Below, piece by piece: positions 18,305-27,856 of a stretch of 64,000 bases of DNA (positions are counted from its first letter, which is position 1; each line of letters opens with the position of its first letter). The translations under genes and the position numbers were made by a program. The stretch covers positions 1 through 64,000 of the forward strand of contig CANLMQ010000032.1 in assembly GCA_947492175.1 (NCBI GenBank), in the 5' to 3' direction. Origin of the DNA: an uncultured Draconibacterium sp. Lineage in GTDB: Bacteria > Bacteroidota > Bacteroidia > Bacteroidales > Prolixibacteraceae. The notes under the pieces are model-generated. The model saw nothing but the letters and a program-made list of their open reading frames with translations. It made no database searches and was not told the DNA's origin.

Positions 18305-21300
18305 ATGAAATTAAAACCAATTCTTCGGCCCTTTAGTGGGCATGAAGCCAAAAAGTATGTAAGAATTATGAAATTAACGTGGTTTCTTATTCTCGCCTTA
18401 ACACTGCAAACCAGCGCAAGTCTTTGGTCGCAAAATACCAAAATGAATGTCTACCTAAAAAACACAACATTGCTGGAACTCTTTACTCAAATAGAAAAAA
18501 ATAGTCAATACCGCTTTTTTTACAGCAACGACGAGATAGATGTTACACAACGTGTTACCGTTAAAGCAAACGATGAAGTAATTGGAGATATCCTGTCCGA
18601 GGCATTCAAAGAACTTCCTTACTCTTTTAAAGAATTAAGGAATAATATGATTCTTGTAGAAACAAAAACGGGAGAAAAAGCAATTGGCCAGCAACAGAAA
18701 TCAGTTTCCGGAAAAGTAACCGATATAACCGGAGAGCCACTCCCTGGCGTAACCATACTTGTTAAAGGTACTACAAACGGTACCGTAACAAATATCGATG
18801 GTAATTATGCCATTCCAAATACATCGGAAAATACAACTTTAGTATTTTCTTTTGTTGGTATGATTGCACAGGAAATTGTGGTTGGCTCGCAAACTTCAAT
18901 TGATGTTGTTTTAAAAACTGATGCCATCGGAATTGAGGATGTGGTAGTAGTAGGTTACGGTACACAGAAAAAAGTAAACCTGACCGGTGCTGTTGGTATT
19001 GCAAAAGGTGAGGTTCTGGAGAACAGGCCAATTACAAACGCGTTAGAAGGTTTGCAGGGAACTGTTGCCGGTTTAAACATTACAAACGCAAATGGTGAGC
19101 CGGGTAGCAATCCAAAAATCAATATTCGTGGAGCAACATCAATTAACGGTGGTAGCCCGCTAGTATTGGTAGATGGAATTGAAATGAACCTGAACCATAT
19201 TAATCCAAACGATATTGAGAGTGTTTCTGTATTGAAAGATGCAGCATCTGCGGCCATGTACGGAGCAAGGGCTGCTTATGGTGTTATTCTCGTAACTACT
19301 AAAAGTGGGCACCTCAATCAAAAAGTAAAAGTGGAGTATAGCAACAACTTCTATGCTGCTCAACCAACAATTTTGGCAGAAAAATCAAATTCTTTAAAAT
19401 TTGCTCTTTATGCCAATGAGATGAGACGTAACCGTGGTGCTGCTGATGCAATTCTGCCTGAAGAATTTGACTTTATTAAACAACGTATAAACGGTGAAAT
19501 AAATACGGATTGGACTCCTAAGAGTGATGGTTCCGGGGTATACTGGGCAACCGGTAATACCAACTGGTCCGACTTGGTTTACGACAAAGCAGCTCCGGGA
19601 CAAAACCATAATGTTTCAGTTTCAGGAGGTAGTGATAAAATAAGTTACCGCTTGTCAGCCGGGTACATCGACTACGATGGTGTTGTGAAGATTGGCAACG
19701 ACAAATACAAGCAGTTTAATACCAATTTAAGAATGGATGCAAAATTGACCGAATGGGCAAAATTTAACTTCCTGGTAAATATGATAAATTCACACAGGGA
19801 TCTGGCCCTTCGTCCATCAGGAAGTTTTGGTCCATCTATCCACCATATGATTTGGAGGGCGCGTCCAACATGGTCGCCTTATTTTGAAGATCCGGCAACA
19901 GGAGATCAACTTCCTGTTTTCGTTCGCTTAAATCCAGTGGGAACTTTGGAGCAAAGTGGAAGAAGCATCACAAACGGACTGAACACCAGATACAAAGGAG
20001 GGGTTGAATTAAAATTCGGTGATATAAAAGTAATTTCAAACTTCATTTATAATCCTTCAACTACCGAGTTGGTACAAAACAACAAAAAGATATACCAGGT
20101 AATACCTTGGGTTACCGATGGAAGACAATATTTGCATCCGGACGGAAGTACCCGTTCTTCAATAGAAAAACAATATTCTATTGGTCGATTTTATGGATTT
20201 GATGCCTATGCCAACTACGAAAAAACATTTAATGGAAAACATCATGTAAAAGCCATGGTTGGTTTCGATCAACGCTGGTCAATATCAAAAGCAGTAAACG
20301 GCTTTCGATACGACCTTATCACTGAAGATATTCACGCACTTAACACGGCAACTGATGAAGACGGAATACAGTTAACCGATGCATTCAACGAATGGTCACT
20401 GCGTAGTGGTTTCTTCAGAGTTAATTATTCGTATATGGACAGATACTTGTTGGAAGTGAATGGACGTTATGATGGTTCATCGCGCTTCATTAATAAAGAT
20501 CGTTTTGGTTTCTTCCCATCAGTTTCTGCTGGCTGGCGTCTTTCTGAAGAGCAATTTATGCAAGATATTTCCTGGCTGGATAACTTAAAACTACGTGCTT
20601 CGTATGGTAGTTTAGGTAACCAAAATGTTTCAGGCTTATATCCTTCAGCCAATTATGGTACTTCGCAGCAGGTTGGCTTAATTATTAACGGTATCCGCCC
20701 GATGGGTGTTACTCCGGCTGTTCCACTTGGAGATGAGCGTACCTGGGAAATAGTAACTACCGCTAACTTTGGAGTGGATGCAATCTTATTTCGAGGATTG
20801 GATTTCTCTTTCGACAAGTTTACCCGAACAACTAAAAATATGCTGGTATCAGGTGCTGCCTTGCCTGCTGTTTATGGAGCAACGGCTCCGCAGGAAAATA
20901 ATGCCGACCTTGAAGTAAAAGGATGGGAAATGGCATTGCGTTGGACCAGTAAAATTGGCAAGGTTGGATATTATGCCGGCTTCTCTGTTTCCGACTGGAA
21001 AGGTACCATTACAAAATACGATAATCCCACAAAAACCTTTAGCAAAGCTTATTACGAAGGACAGGATATTGGAGAAATCTGGGGATATGAAACAGTTGGG
21101 CTTTTACAGACAGAGGAAGATGTTACTGCATACACTGAAAGCATAGATATATCTGCAGTATTAGCAGGTAAATCAATTGGCTCTGGTGATGTTCAATATG
21201 CTGATCTCAACGGTGATGACAAGCTTGACCGTGGAGAAAATACAGTAGATAATCCGGGCGATCGTAAGATTATTGGTAACAATACTCCTCGCTATGCTTA

Positions 21301-21859
21301 TAATATAAATGCCGGAATCGACTGGAAAGGGATTGACTTCAGCGTATTCTTCCAGGGAATTGGGAAAAGGGATTACTGGCTCGACGGACCTATTATGTTT
21401 GGTGGCGAAGGTGGTTATGGAAACATGATCATAACCGATTATTTATGGGATAATTTATGGAGCGATGGTTCTAATCCGGACATGCCTGAAAACAGGGATG
21501 GTTATTATTTCAGGCCGTCAGAAGGTAGTGGTCTAGGAACTATGAACTATAATACTCAGGTTCAAACCCGCTATTTGCAGAATGCTTCTTATTTACGCCT
21601 TAAAAACATAACCTTGGGATACACCCTGCCTGCTTCAATCACAAAAAAAGTGAAAGTTTCTCGATGCAGATTATATATATCTGGAGAGAACCTGCTCACG
21701 TTCACAAACCTGAATCCGAATTTCGATCCGGAAGTATTAGTTCCAAATGAATCAGGACAAGGATCTGTCGGTAGTAGTAGTACCTCTACCGATGGTCAAA
21801 TGGGTAAAGCCTATCCATTAACCAAAAGGATTTCTGTAGGTATGAACATTACATTTTAA
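18305..21859 (+). CDS. SusC-family TonB-dependent transducer with STN domain
   Basis: 1184 residues. An unusually long N-terminus precedes the signal core (LTWFLILALTLQTSASLW, about 24-41). An STN signalling domain (about 46-120: LLELFTQIEKNSQYRFFY) is followed by a carboxypeptidase-D-regulatory domain (about 133-220), TonB box IEDVVVVGYG, plug (about 225-335) and barrel ending in MNITF. The STN domain marks it as a transducer that contacts the neighbouring FecR. It imports the locus 2 glycan, which is probably sulfated given the sulfatase downstream. The SusD start lies 23 bases after its stop. Confidence 0.92.
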   Translation: MKLKPILRPFSGHEAKKYVRIMKLTWFLILALTLQTSASLWSQNTKMNVYLKNTTLLELFTQIEKNSQYRFFYSNDEIDVTQRVTVKANDEVIGDILSEAFKELPYSFKELRNNMILVETKTGEKAIGQQQKSVSGKVTDITGEPLPGVTILVKGTTNGTVTNIDGNYAIPNTSENTTLVFSFVGMIAQEIVVGSQTSIDVVLKTDAIGIEDVVVVGYGTQKKVNLTGAVGIAKGEVLENRPITNALEGLQGTVAGLNITNANGEPGSNPKINIRGATSINGGSPLVLVDGIEMNLNHINPNDIESVSVLKDAASAAMYGARAAYGVILVTTKSGHLNQKVKVEYSNNFYAAQPTILAEKSNSLKFALYANEMRRNRGAADAILPEEFDFIKQRINGEINTDWTPKSDGSGVYWATGNTNWSDLVYDKAAPGQNHNVSVSGGSDKISYRLSAGYIDYDGVVKIGNDKYKQFNTNLRMDAKLTEWAKFNFLVNMINSHRDLALRPSGSFGPSIHHMIWRARPTWSPYFEDPATGDQLPVFVRLNPVGTLEQSGRSITNGLNTRYKGGVELKFGDIKVISNFIYNPSTTELVQNNKKIYQVIPWVTDGRQYLHPDGSTRSSIEKQYSIGRFYGFDAYANYEKTFNGKHHVKAMVGFDQRWSISKAVNGFRYDLITEDIHALNTATDEDGIQLTDAFNEWSLRSGFFRVNYSYMDRYLLEVNGRYDGSSRFINKDRFGFFPSVSAGWRLSEEQFMQDISWLDNLKLRASYGSLGNQNVSGLYPSANYGTSQQVGLIINGIRPMGVTPAVPLGDERTWEIVTTANFGVDAILFRGLDFSFDKFTRTTKNMLVSGAALPAVYGATAPQENNADLEVKGWEMALRWTSKIGKVGYYAGFSVSDWKGTITKYDNPTKTFSKAYYEGQDIGEIWGYETVGLLQTEEDVTAYTESIDISAVLAGKSIGSGDVQYADLNGDDKLDRGENTVDNPGDRKIIGNNTPRYAYNINAGIDWKGIDFSVFFQGIGKRDYWLDGPIMFGGEGGYGNMIITDYLWDNLWSDGSNPDMPENRDGYYFRPSEGSGLGTMNYNTQVQTRYLQNASYLRLKNITLGYTLPASITKKVKVSRCRLYISGENLLTFTNLNPNFDPEVLVPNESGQGSVGSSSTSTDGQMGKAYPLTKRISVGMNITF

Positions 21860-21882
21860 TAACGCATTTAAATGATTGAATT

Positions 21883-23544
21883 ATGAATAAGAAACTAATA
21901 TATTATTTTACCCTTATTGCTGTTGTATTATTCAGCAGCTGTAACGATGAATTCCTGGACAGGTATGACCATACTGCCATCAACGAAGATAGTTATTGGA
22001 ATTCAGCGTCAGATCTTGAACTATATAACAATAATTTGTATGCAAGCTATTTCACCAGTGCTAAAGGTTTTGGTGGAGGAGCCAGTTGGGGAATATTAAT
22101 GGAAGACAATTACAGTGATAATTCAATGGTGCGCAGCCCCAATACATTACGTTTGGGCACCCATACCTATACTGATCCCGTTAAATCAAACTGGAATTGG
22201 ACTTTGATTAGAAACGTAAATATCTTTTTAGAGAATTACCAAAAAGCTAACGAGGATGAAGAGACACTTAATCACTATGCAGCAGAGGCACGCCTGTTAA
22301 GAGCGCTTGACTACTACGATAAGGTGAAGTTATATGGTGACTTGCCATTGGTTGACCGGGTTTTCTCTGAAACCGATGAAGCTATTTATGAAGCACAAAG
22401 CCCAAGAGATGAAATCGTTGATTTTATCATGGCAGATCTCGATTATGCGGTGCAATGGATGAACGAAAGTTCTGTACGCAACCGTTTTAATAAAACGATT
22501 GCGCAGTCTTACAAAGCACGAATTTGCCTGCACGAAGGTACTTTCAGGAAGTATCATGGACTGGGAGGCGAGAGTTCTTTCCTTCAGGCGGCTGCAGAAG
22601 CAGCAGAGGCAGTAATCAATAGTGGTAATTATATTATTGATGCAACTACATCCTATGGTTCTTTGTTCCAGAATCTTGATCTGGCTGGAAACAAAGAGGT
22701 GATCATGTACAAAGATTATGATGTAGATTTGGGTATTAAGAACAATATTAGAATGAATGCGTTGAACTCTGACAATGTGAATGGGGCTAGTGCCTCCGGA
22801 ACCAAGAGTTTAATAGAGGACTATCTTTGTAATGATGGATTACCTATCACCGAAAGTCCGCTTTACCAAGGCGATGGAAGCATGGCTGATGTTTTTGCCA
22901 ATCGTGATGAGCGCTTAAAAGGTACATTTGGTAAACAAAACGATCTTTTCCTTGATTCTATACTTTATCTATCAGCACATGAAGATGCAAGTAACAATTC
23001 AAGTAGTCCTTCCGGTTATCAGTTGGTTAAATTCTTCAATGAGGAAAATGATTATACTCCCTGGGGAGGGGGATTTATTGATGCACCAATTTTCAGATAT
23101 GCAGAAGTGTTGCTAATTTATGCTGAAGCCAAAGTTGAAACAGGAGGGATCACTCAGCCTGAACTCGATAAATCGATAAATCTTTTACGAGCAAAAGCAA
23201 AAGTAGCACCTATGACAGCTGCTAAGGCAAACATTGACGAAATAAGAAGGGAGAGACGTGTTGAGTTGGCTTTTGAAGGTTTCCGTTACGATGATTTGAT
23301 GCGTTGGAAGCAAGGCAGTAAACTGGCAGAACCTGTTCTGGGAGCCAAGTTTAACAGTAGCGACTTCCCCGGCACCTATACCGAAGGAGTCAACAATTTC
23401 CATTTAAATACTGATGGTTACATTATGTCGAACGAAATTTATGTATTCGATGAAAGTAAACACTACTATTTCCCGGTTCCTTTCAATGAATTATCATTAA
23501 ATCCTAATTTGAAACAAACTCTGGGATGGCCACGAGGAGAATAA
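21883..23544 (+). CDS. SusD/RagB-family glycan-binding lipoprotein
   Basis: 553 residues. The lipoprotein signal ends at the cysteine in LFSSCNDEFLD. SusD features include AEARLLRALDYYDKVKLYGD near residue 130, APIFRYAEVLLIYAEAK near 405, and IRRERRVELAFEGFRYDDL near 465. It is the surface partner of the SusC encoded just upstream. A strong hairpin follows the gene, and the next enzyme gene lies 335 bases further on, so it probably has a transcript level different from the enzymes. Confidence 0.93.
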   Translation: MNKKLIYYFTLIAVVLFSSCNDEFLDRYDHTAINEDSYWNSASDLELYNNNLYASYFTSAKGFGGGASWGILMEDNYSDNSMVRSPNTLRLGTHTYTDPVKSNWNWTLIRNVNIFLENYQKANEDEETLNHYAAEARLLRALDYYDKVKLYGDLPLVDRVFSETDEAIYEAQSPRDEIVDFIMADLDYAVQWMNESSVRNRFNKTIAQSYKARICLHEGTFRKYHGLGGESSFLQAAAEAAEAVINSGNYIIDATTSYGSLFQNLDLAGNKEVIMYKDYDVDLGIKNNIRMNALNSDNVNGASASGTKSLIEDYLCNDGLPITESPLYQGDGSMADVFANRDERLKGTFGKQNDLFLDSILYLSAHEDASNNSSSPSGYQLVKFFNEENDYTPWGGGFIDAPIFRYAEVLLIYAEAKVETGGITQPELDKSINLLRAKAKVAPMTAAKANIDEIRRERRVELAFEGFRYDDLMRWKQGSKLAEPVLGAKFNSSDFPGTYTEGVNNFHLNTDGYIMSNEIYVFDESKHYYFPVPFNELSLNPNLKQTLGWPRGE

Positions 23545-23598
23545 TTTGGAATATTTTATCTCATTAAAATATTTCACATAGATTTAGTTTAATTAATA

Positions 23599-23626
23599 AA
23601 AGAGGGGGCAAATTGCCCCCTCTTTG
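23599..23626 (+). terminator. Strong hairpin/partial terminator after the locus 2 SusD
   Basis: A perfect 13-bp stem, AAAGAGGGGGCAA with its complement, has a 1-base spacer and a very short following T-stretch (TTTG). It likely ends or trims the susCD message before the enzyme genes. Confidence 0.75.
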
Positions 23627-23879
23627 TAACGATGTCCCTGTACATTTGAAGAATAGCAATTGAACCAGCTGATTTTAAACATATTTTTAAAAGCATATTG
23701 AAACAAAGATTATTTTAATATCGATTTTATACATCATGGTTCTATTTTTGTGCAAAGAAGAAAACAAAATATGGAGGAGAAAGACCAACTAAGGATCAAT
23801 TTTAAGGGAAACAAATCACTTGATAATTCCTATTGGAAATGAGTAGTAAATTATTATCATCGTTAAAACATAAATAATC
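23627..23879 (+). promoter_or_regulatory. Leader of the glycosidase-sulfatase pair with a -7-like element
   Basis: This 253-base non-coding stretch holds TATTTTTG at 23743-23750, an exact match to TAnnTTTG. No convincing TTTG -33 element lies at the right spacing. If used, it would give a leader of about 120 bases for the gene at 23880. Nothing else is recognised. Confidence 0.3.
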
Positions 23880-25118
23880 ATGAATAGAAAACAACACCTG
23901 TTTCTAGCCGTAGTAGTTTGTATGATAACCTTATGGTCTTGTAAAGATTCCAGTTATTACTACCAGGCACAAGCCGTTGATTTAACGGTATCACCCGAGG
24001 GAGAAACATTCAGCATAACCGGCGCATCAGCACTTCAACTACCGGACACATTTGTCTGGGGAGGCAGCCCAATTAAAATAGAAGATAAATATTATCTGTT
24101 TTTCTCGGCCTGGGAGTCAGGCAAAGAAATCCCCAAATTTTCAGACAGCTGGGTGCTCTACTCAAAGATTGGGGTGGCAGTTTCTGATCAACCGGATCGA
24201 AATTTTAAGAAACTGGATATATTTCTAAAAGGAAAAAACCACAAAGGAGATTCTACGGCCTGGGATGCCCAGAGTGCTCACAATCCGCTTATTAAAAAAT
24301 TCAATAATAAATACTATCTCTACTATGTTAGTAGTGTCGATCCGGGGAAACAACCACAAGGATCACCAGGAGCCGAACTCTCGAAACGTAACCGCGTGCA
24401 GCAAAATCAAAAAATCGGAGTGGTTGTATTCAATTCGATCGAGGAATTGCTGGCCGGTAACTATACCCGAAGTGAGCAACCCTTACTGTCGCCCCGCTCC
24501 CGTGTAAAAAAAGATAATGTCGTAAATCCTTCCCCTCCTGGTACAAAAGCACAACCCGATAACCTCATAGTTGTAAATCCTGCAGTTGTTTATCGCCCAA
24601 CAGATGGTAAATACCTCTTGTTTTTTAAAGGAAATATGTACGATCCGCATTGGCGTGGAGTGCATGGAGTAGCCATTGGCGATTCACCAGCAGGTCCATT
24701 CACCACCACCAACCATTTTGTTTTCGACATTGATGATGGTAGCGGAGAAAAAGTATCGGCAGAGGACCCTTATGTGTGGTACCATAGAAAGGACGAATGT
24801 TTCTATGCAGTAGTAAAAGATTTTACCGGAAAGCTGACCAAAAGTGAACCCGGATTGGCCATGCTTCGTTCCGAAGATGGTATCGACTGGAAGTTGGCAG
24901 AACAGCCTCTATTTATGAAAAAGGAATTAATTCTGAAAAATGGGACTACTTTAAAAGTTGACCGACTGGAACGCCCGCAACTACTTATAAATGAAAACGG
25001 TGAACCAGAGGTATTATATGCTGCCTGTTCTATTGATCCATGCAACCAAAAACAGGATGGAGGAACATTTAATGTTCATATACCTTTAAAACTACGTTTA
25101 ATTAAAAATGATAAGTAA
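23880..25118 (+). CDS. Beta-propeller glycoside-hydrolase-like lipoprotein (GH43/GH117-like fold)
   Basis: 412 residues with a lipoprotein signal ending at the cysteine of LWSCKDSS. The body reads as a five-blade propeller: repeated strand patterns WGGSPIKIEDKYYLFFSAW, NPLIKKFNNKYYLYYVS, NPAVVYRPTDGKYLLFFKG, AEDPYVWYHRKDECFYAVV and ERPQLLINENGEPEVLYAA. Acidic residues near each blade start (for example AWDAQSAHNP and SAEDPYVWY) fit catalytic positions of the GH32/43/62/117 superfamily. I cannot assign a family number or substrate. It sits between SusD and a sulfatase, so it probably trims a sulfated glycan at the cell surface or in the periplasm. Confidence 0.6.
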   Translation: MNRKQHLFLAVVVCMITLWSCKDSSYYYQAQAVDLTVSPEGETFSITGASALQLPDTFVWGGSPIKIEDKYYLFFSAWESGKEIPKFSDSWVLYSKIGVAVSDQPDRNFKKLDIFLKGKNHKGDSTAWDAQSAHNPLIKKFNNKYYLYYVSSVDPGKQPQGSPGAELSKRNRVQQNQKIGVVVFNSIEELLAGNYTRSEQPLLSPRSRVKKDNVVNPSPPGTKAQPDNLIVVNPAVVYRPTDGKYLLFFKGNMYDPHWRGVHGVAIGDSPAGPFTTTNHFVFDIDDGSGEKVSAEDPYVWYHRKDECFYAVVKDFTGKLTKSEPGLAMLRSEDGIDWKLAEQPLFMKKELILKNGTTLKVDRLERPQLLINENGEPEVLYAACSIDPCNQKQDGGTFNVHIPLKLRLIKNDK

Positions 25119-25187
25119 CTTTGAAGCATTAAATTCAGAATGGGTTTCCCTTGAACAAAGAGGGAAATAAGGGAGCCTTTTCTTTTT

Positions 25188-26657
25188 ATGAACGTTAAAT
25201 TGAATAGGATGAGATTAGGTAAGATTTGGATTTATAGTGTATTAATGTTTTTTTTAATTGGTGTGTCATGTACAACTTCAAATAAGACGGAAACTCCTCA
25301 AAAACCCAATGTGGTTCTGTTTTATCTTGATGATAGCGGATACGGAGATTATGCACACAACGGAAATCCCGTTATAAAAACACCCAATATTACAAAGTTA
25401 AAAGAAGGAGGCGTTAATTTTACGCAGTTTTATGTTACGTCTCCGGCATGTTCTGCGTCGCGTTATTCGTTGATGACCGGCCGGTATCCAGGCCGTTCAG
25501 GACTAGGATCCTGGGTAATTGGCCCCAATTCAGGAAGACATATTCATGAGAATGAGATCACACTTGCTGAAGGATTAAAATCCGTCGGGTATAAAACCGG
25601 GATTTTTGGTAAATGGCATTTGGGATCTCCAAACGGAAACAACCAGTTTTCTGAAAAAACCTTGCCACTGGCACACGGATTTGATGAATGGATTGGAACA
25701 AACGTATCGCATGATTACGACAATGCCATGTTATTAAAAAGTGATCCTGAAGGTAAAAATCCAATTTCCGGGTATGATTTAATTGCAAAAGATTTGCCAT
25801 ATGATACACTTGCATCCGAGTCCCTAACGGGAGTATGCACAAAAGCGGCCATTGATTTTATTAAACGAAATAAAGAGAATCCGTTTTTTGCCTATATTCC
25901 TTATAATATGCCTCATTTAGGCCTCTTTGTGAGCGACAAATATAAAGGTACATCGCGCAATGGCTTTCTGGGAGATGTAATGGAGGAAGTTGACGCAGCA
26001 ATTGGTGAGGTTTGCCAGACATTGGAAGATGTTGGTGTAAAGGAGAATACAATTGTTATTTTTTCATCAGACAACGGCCCCTGGATCGTCTTTAGTAACA
26101 GGTCGGAGACTAAATATGGCGATACACGTTTACAGGTGGGGTATGCCACCCCATTTCGCGATGGAAAAGGTTCAACATGGGAAGGAGGTCACCGAGTGGC
26201 AGGTATTATTAACTGGCCAGCAAAGATTAAAGGAAACCGAAACGAACAAACTCCGGTAAGTACTTTAGATATATTGCCAACAATATTTGGAATTGCCGGA
26301 GTTGAAATGCCAACAGACAGAACCATTGACGGGCGCGATATTCGTTCCTTATTAATGCCTGAGGAATATAAAAATAAACCCGATGAATTTAAGTTTTTCT
26401 ATTCTTATTCTGATAACCAGCCTTCAGCAATTCGGAAAGGTTCCTGGAAATTGCATGTTCGAATAGGTTCTCAAACGCAAAACAACTACGGTTTTTCGGC
26501 CTCCAGAGAAACACCATTGTTGTTTCAGGTAGAAAAAGATCTGGGAGAAAGAATTGATGTTGCCACTCAACAACCGGCAAAAGTTTCTGAGATGCTATCA
26601 GAATTAGAAAGGTTTGAGCAACAAATGGAAAAAGAAGGGTCATTTTGGGATAAATAA
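25188..26657 (+). CDS. Type I formylglycine-dependent sulfatase, lipoprotein
   Basis: 489 residues of the alkaline phosphatase/sulfatase superfamily. A lipoprotein signal ends at C28 (IGVSCTT). The metal-binding aspartates are in FYLDDSGYGD (48-49). The formylglycine site is C88 in the core CSASRYSLMTGR, a C-x-A-S-R form in place of the commoner C-x-P-S-R. Other landmarks are GKWHLGSP, the HLG histidine in YNMPHLGLF, and IFSSDNGPW. It hydrolyses sulfate esters on a carbohydrate and needs an anSME-type maturase encoded elsewhere. An in-frame ATG seven codons downstream of the chosen start is a possible alternative. It starts 69 bases after the propeller gene, in the same transcription unit. 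Confidence 0.92.
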   Translation: MNVKLNRMRLGKIWIYSVLMFFLIGVSCTTSNKTETPQKPNVVLFYLDDSGYGDYAHNGNPVIKTPNITKLKEGGVNFTQFYVTSPACSASRYSLMTGRYPGRSGLGSWVIGPNSGRHIHENEITLAEGLKSVGYKTGIFGKWHLGSPNGNNQFSEKTLPLAHGFDEWIGTNVSHDYDNAMLLKSDPEGKNPISGYDLIAKDLPYDTLASESLTGVCTKAAIDFIKRNKENPFFAYIPYNMPHLGLFVSDKYKGTSRNGFLGDVMEEVDAAIGEVCQTLEDVGVKENTIVIFSSDNGPWIVFSNRSETKYGDTRLQVGYATPFRDGKGSTWEGGHRVAGIINWPAKIKGNRNEQTPVSTLDILPTIFGIAGVEMPTDRTIDGRDIRSLLMPEEYKNKPDEFKFFYSYSDNQPSAIRKGSWKLHVRIGSQTQNNYGFSASRETPLLFQVEKDLGERIDVATQQPAKVSEMLSELERFEQQMEKEGSFWDK

Positions 26658-26745
26658 GGAATGTCAGGCTTTTCTGATATTTGGAAAAAATAGTTTAAAA
26701 CCTGAGCAACCACAATAACTGTGTAGCTTAGTTCAGTTTAGTTAG

Positions 26746-26779
26746 ATGGGTATCTTTCTCGTGAAGGGTGCCCGTTTTT
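26746..26779 (+). terminator. Terminator of the sulfatase locus
   Basis: A 9-bp stem with G-U pairs (ATGGGTATC against GGTGCCCGT) and a 12-base loop is followed by five Ts. It is 89 bases past the sulfatase stop. Its leader, AGTTTAGTTAG then RTGGRTATC, recurs before the plus-strand terminator at 62385-62420. Confidence 0.7.
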
Positions 26780-27160
26780 ATATCTTATCGCATGATATAT
26801 TAGACATGTGCTTTAAACAGAATACTTCTGCTGAAAATATGAAACTATAATGTTAAATGATTCAATTGGCCACAGACACCTATTAAAAATATTAGAAAGA
26901 TACCTACTGTTTATTTTTCATTTTATTGAACAGTATTTCATAAAATGCGCAAGAAAGACACTTTCATTTTCCGAATTTTACTTTTCTTATAAAATTACTT
27001 TTAAACCATTAAAGCAAACATAATATTGCAATTTCCATTCGTTAATATCACATAGTCATTTCATTTTCGGAGTATGCATTATTCTTTGTTTAATCAAATA
27101 TTAAATCATACTTTAGAGCCTTTCAAAATTTTAGGCTGCCTGGTGTAAGTGTGATAGGAA
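26780..27160. other. Non-coding spacer upstream of the second ECF locus
   Basis: 381 AT-rich bases with no supportable gene. A TACTGTT/AACAGTA inverted repeat with a spacer of about 18 bases lies near 26908-26940. No exact TAnnTTTG element is found on the plus strand. The promoter of the ECF gene at 27161 should lie here, but I cannot place it. Confidence 0.4.
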
Positions 27161-27733
27161 ATGAAAGAAATTACTGAATTTATGCGAAAGAGAGACATTA
27201 TCTCATTCGAAAAAATATTCCGACTTTACTCCCCCCGTTTAAGAAAATACGCCTTACATTTCCTACAAGACAAAGAAGAAGCTAATGACTTAATACAAGA
27301 TGTTTTTATTCAGTTTTGGATACAAAAAGAAAGTTTAGATGCTGAAAAAAACGTGGAATCTTTTTTATTCACCCTTCTGAAAAACAAATGTCTTAATTCC
27401 TTAAAAAAATCTGTTGTAGAAGAAAAATATATCAAACGACAAACATATCTTGAAACAGAGAAACTATATCACCTAAGTTTTAATTCGCAGCACGATTTTG
27501 TAAATATGGAAGACCTGTTAAAAAAAGAACTAAACAAAGCGATGACTGCAATGCCTGAACGTTGCCGAACAGCATTTCAGTTGAAGTGGCTTGAAGGTAA
27601 AAAACAACGTGAGATTGCTGACATCATGAACATTTCTATGACCATGGTAAACAAACACCTTGCGAAAGGAATGGAAATTGCCCGAAAGTTTATAAAACCG
27701 GAGTTGTTAGTGCTGCTTGTCATATCCCACTAA
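27161..27733 (+). CDS. ECF-type RNA polymerase sigma factor (second locus)
   Basis: 190 residues. Region 2 (about 15-80) holds FEKIFRLYSPRLRKYALHFL and ANDLIQDVFIQFWIQ. Region 4 (about 120-178) holds MTAMPERCRTAFQLKWLEG and QREIADIMNISMTMVNKHL. It heads a second sigma, FecR, STN-SusC, SusD cassette. It is clearly diverged from the first ECF, so the two loci should respond to different signals. Confidence 0.92.
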   Translation: MKEITEFMRKRDIISFEKIFRLYSPRLRKYALHFLQDKEEANDLIQDVFIQFWIQKESLDAEKNVESFLFTLLKNKCLNSLKKSVVEEKYIKRQTYLETEKLYHLSFNSQHDFVNMEDLLKKELNKAMTAMPERCRTAFQLKWLEGKKQREIADIMNISMTMVNKHLAKGMEIARKFIKPELLVLLVISH

Positions 27734-27856
27734 CCTGGTTTAATAAAATATAATTACAACATCTCCCCGACAAAAACAAAATATCTTTTTTTTCAAAAAC
27801 AGGGTTTATAAAAATACATTTTGATTGTATCCCTAATATATCATCAAAATTGTATC

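Noticed and set aside
23771..23842. 23-codon frame in the leader of the propeller glycosidase gene
   Set aside because: Too short to support, with no pattern of attenuation codons. A purine-rich GGAGGAG inside it made it look like a leader peptide.
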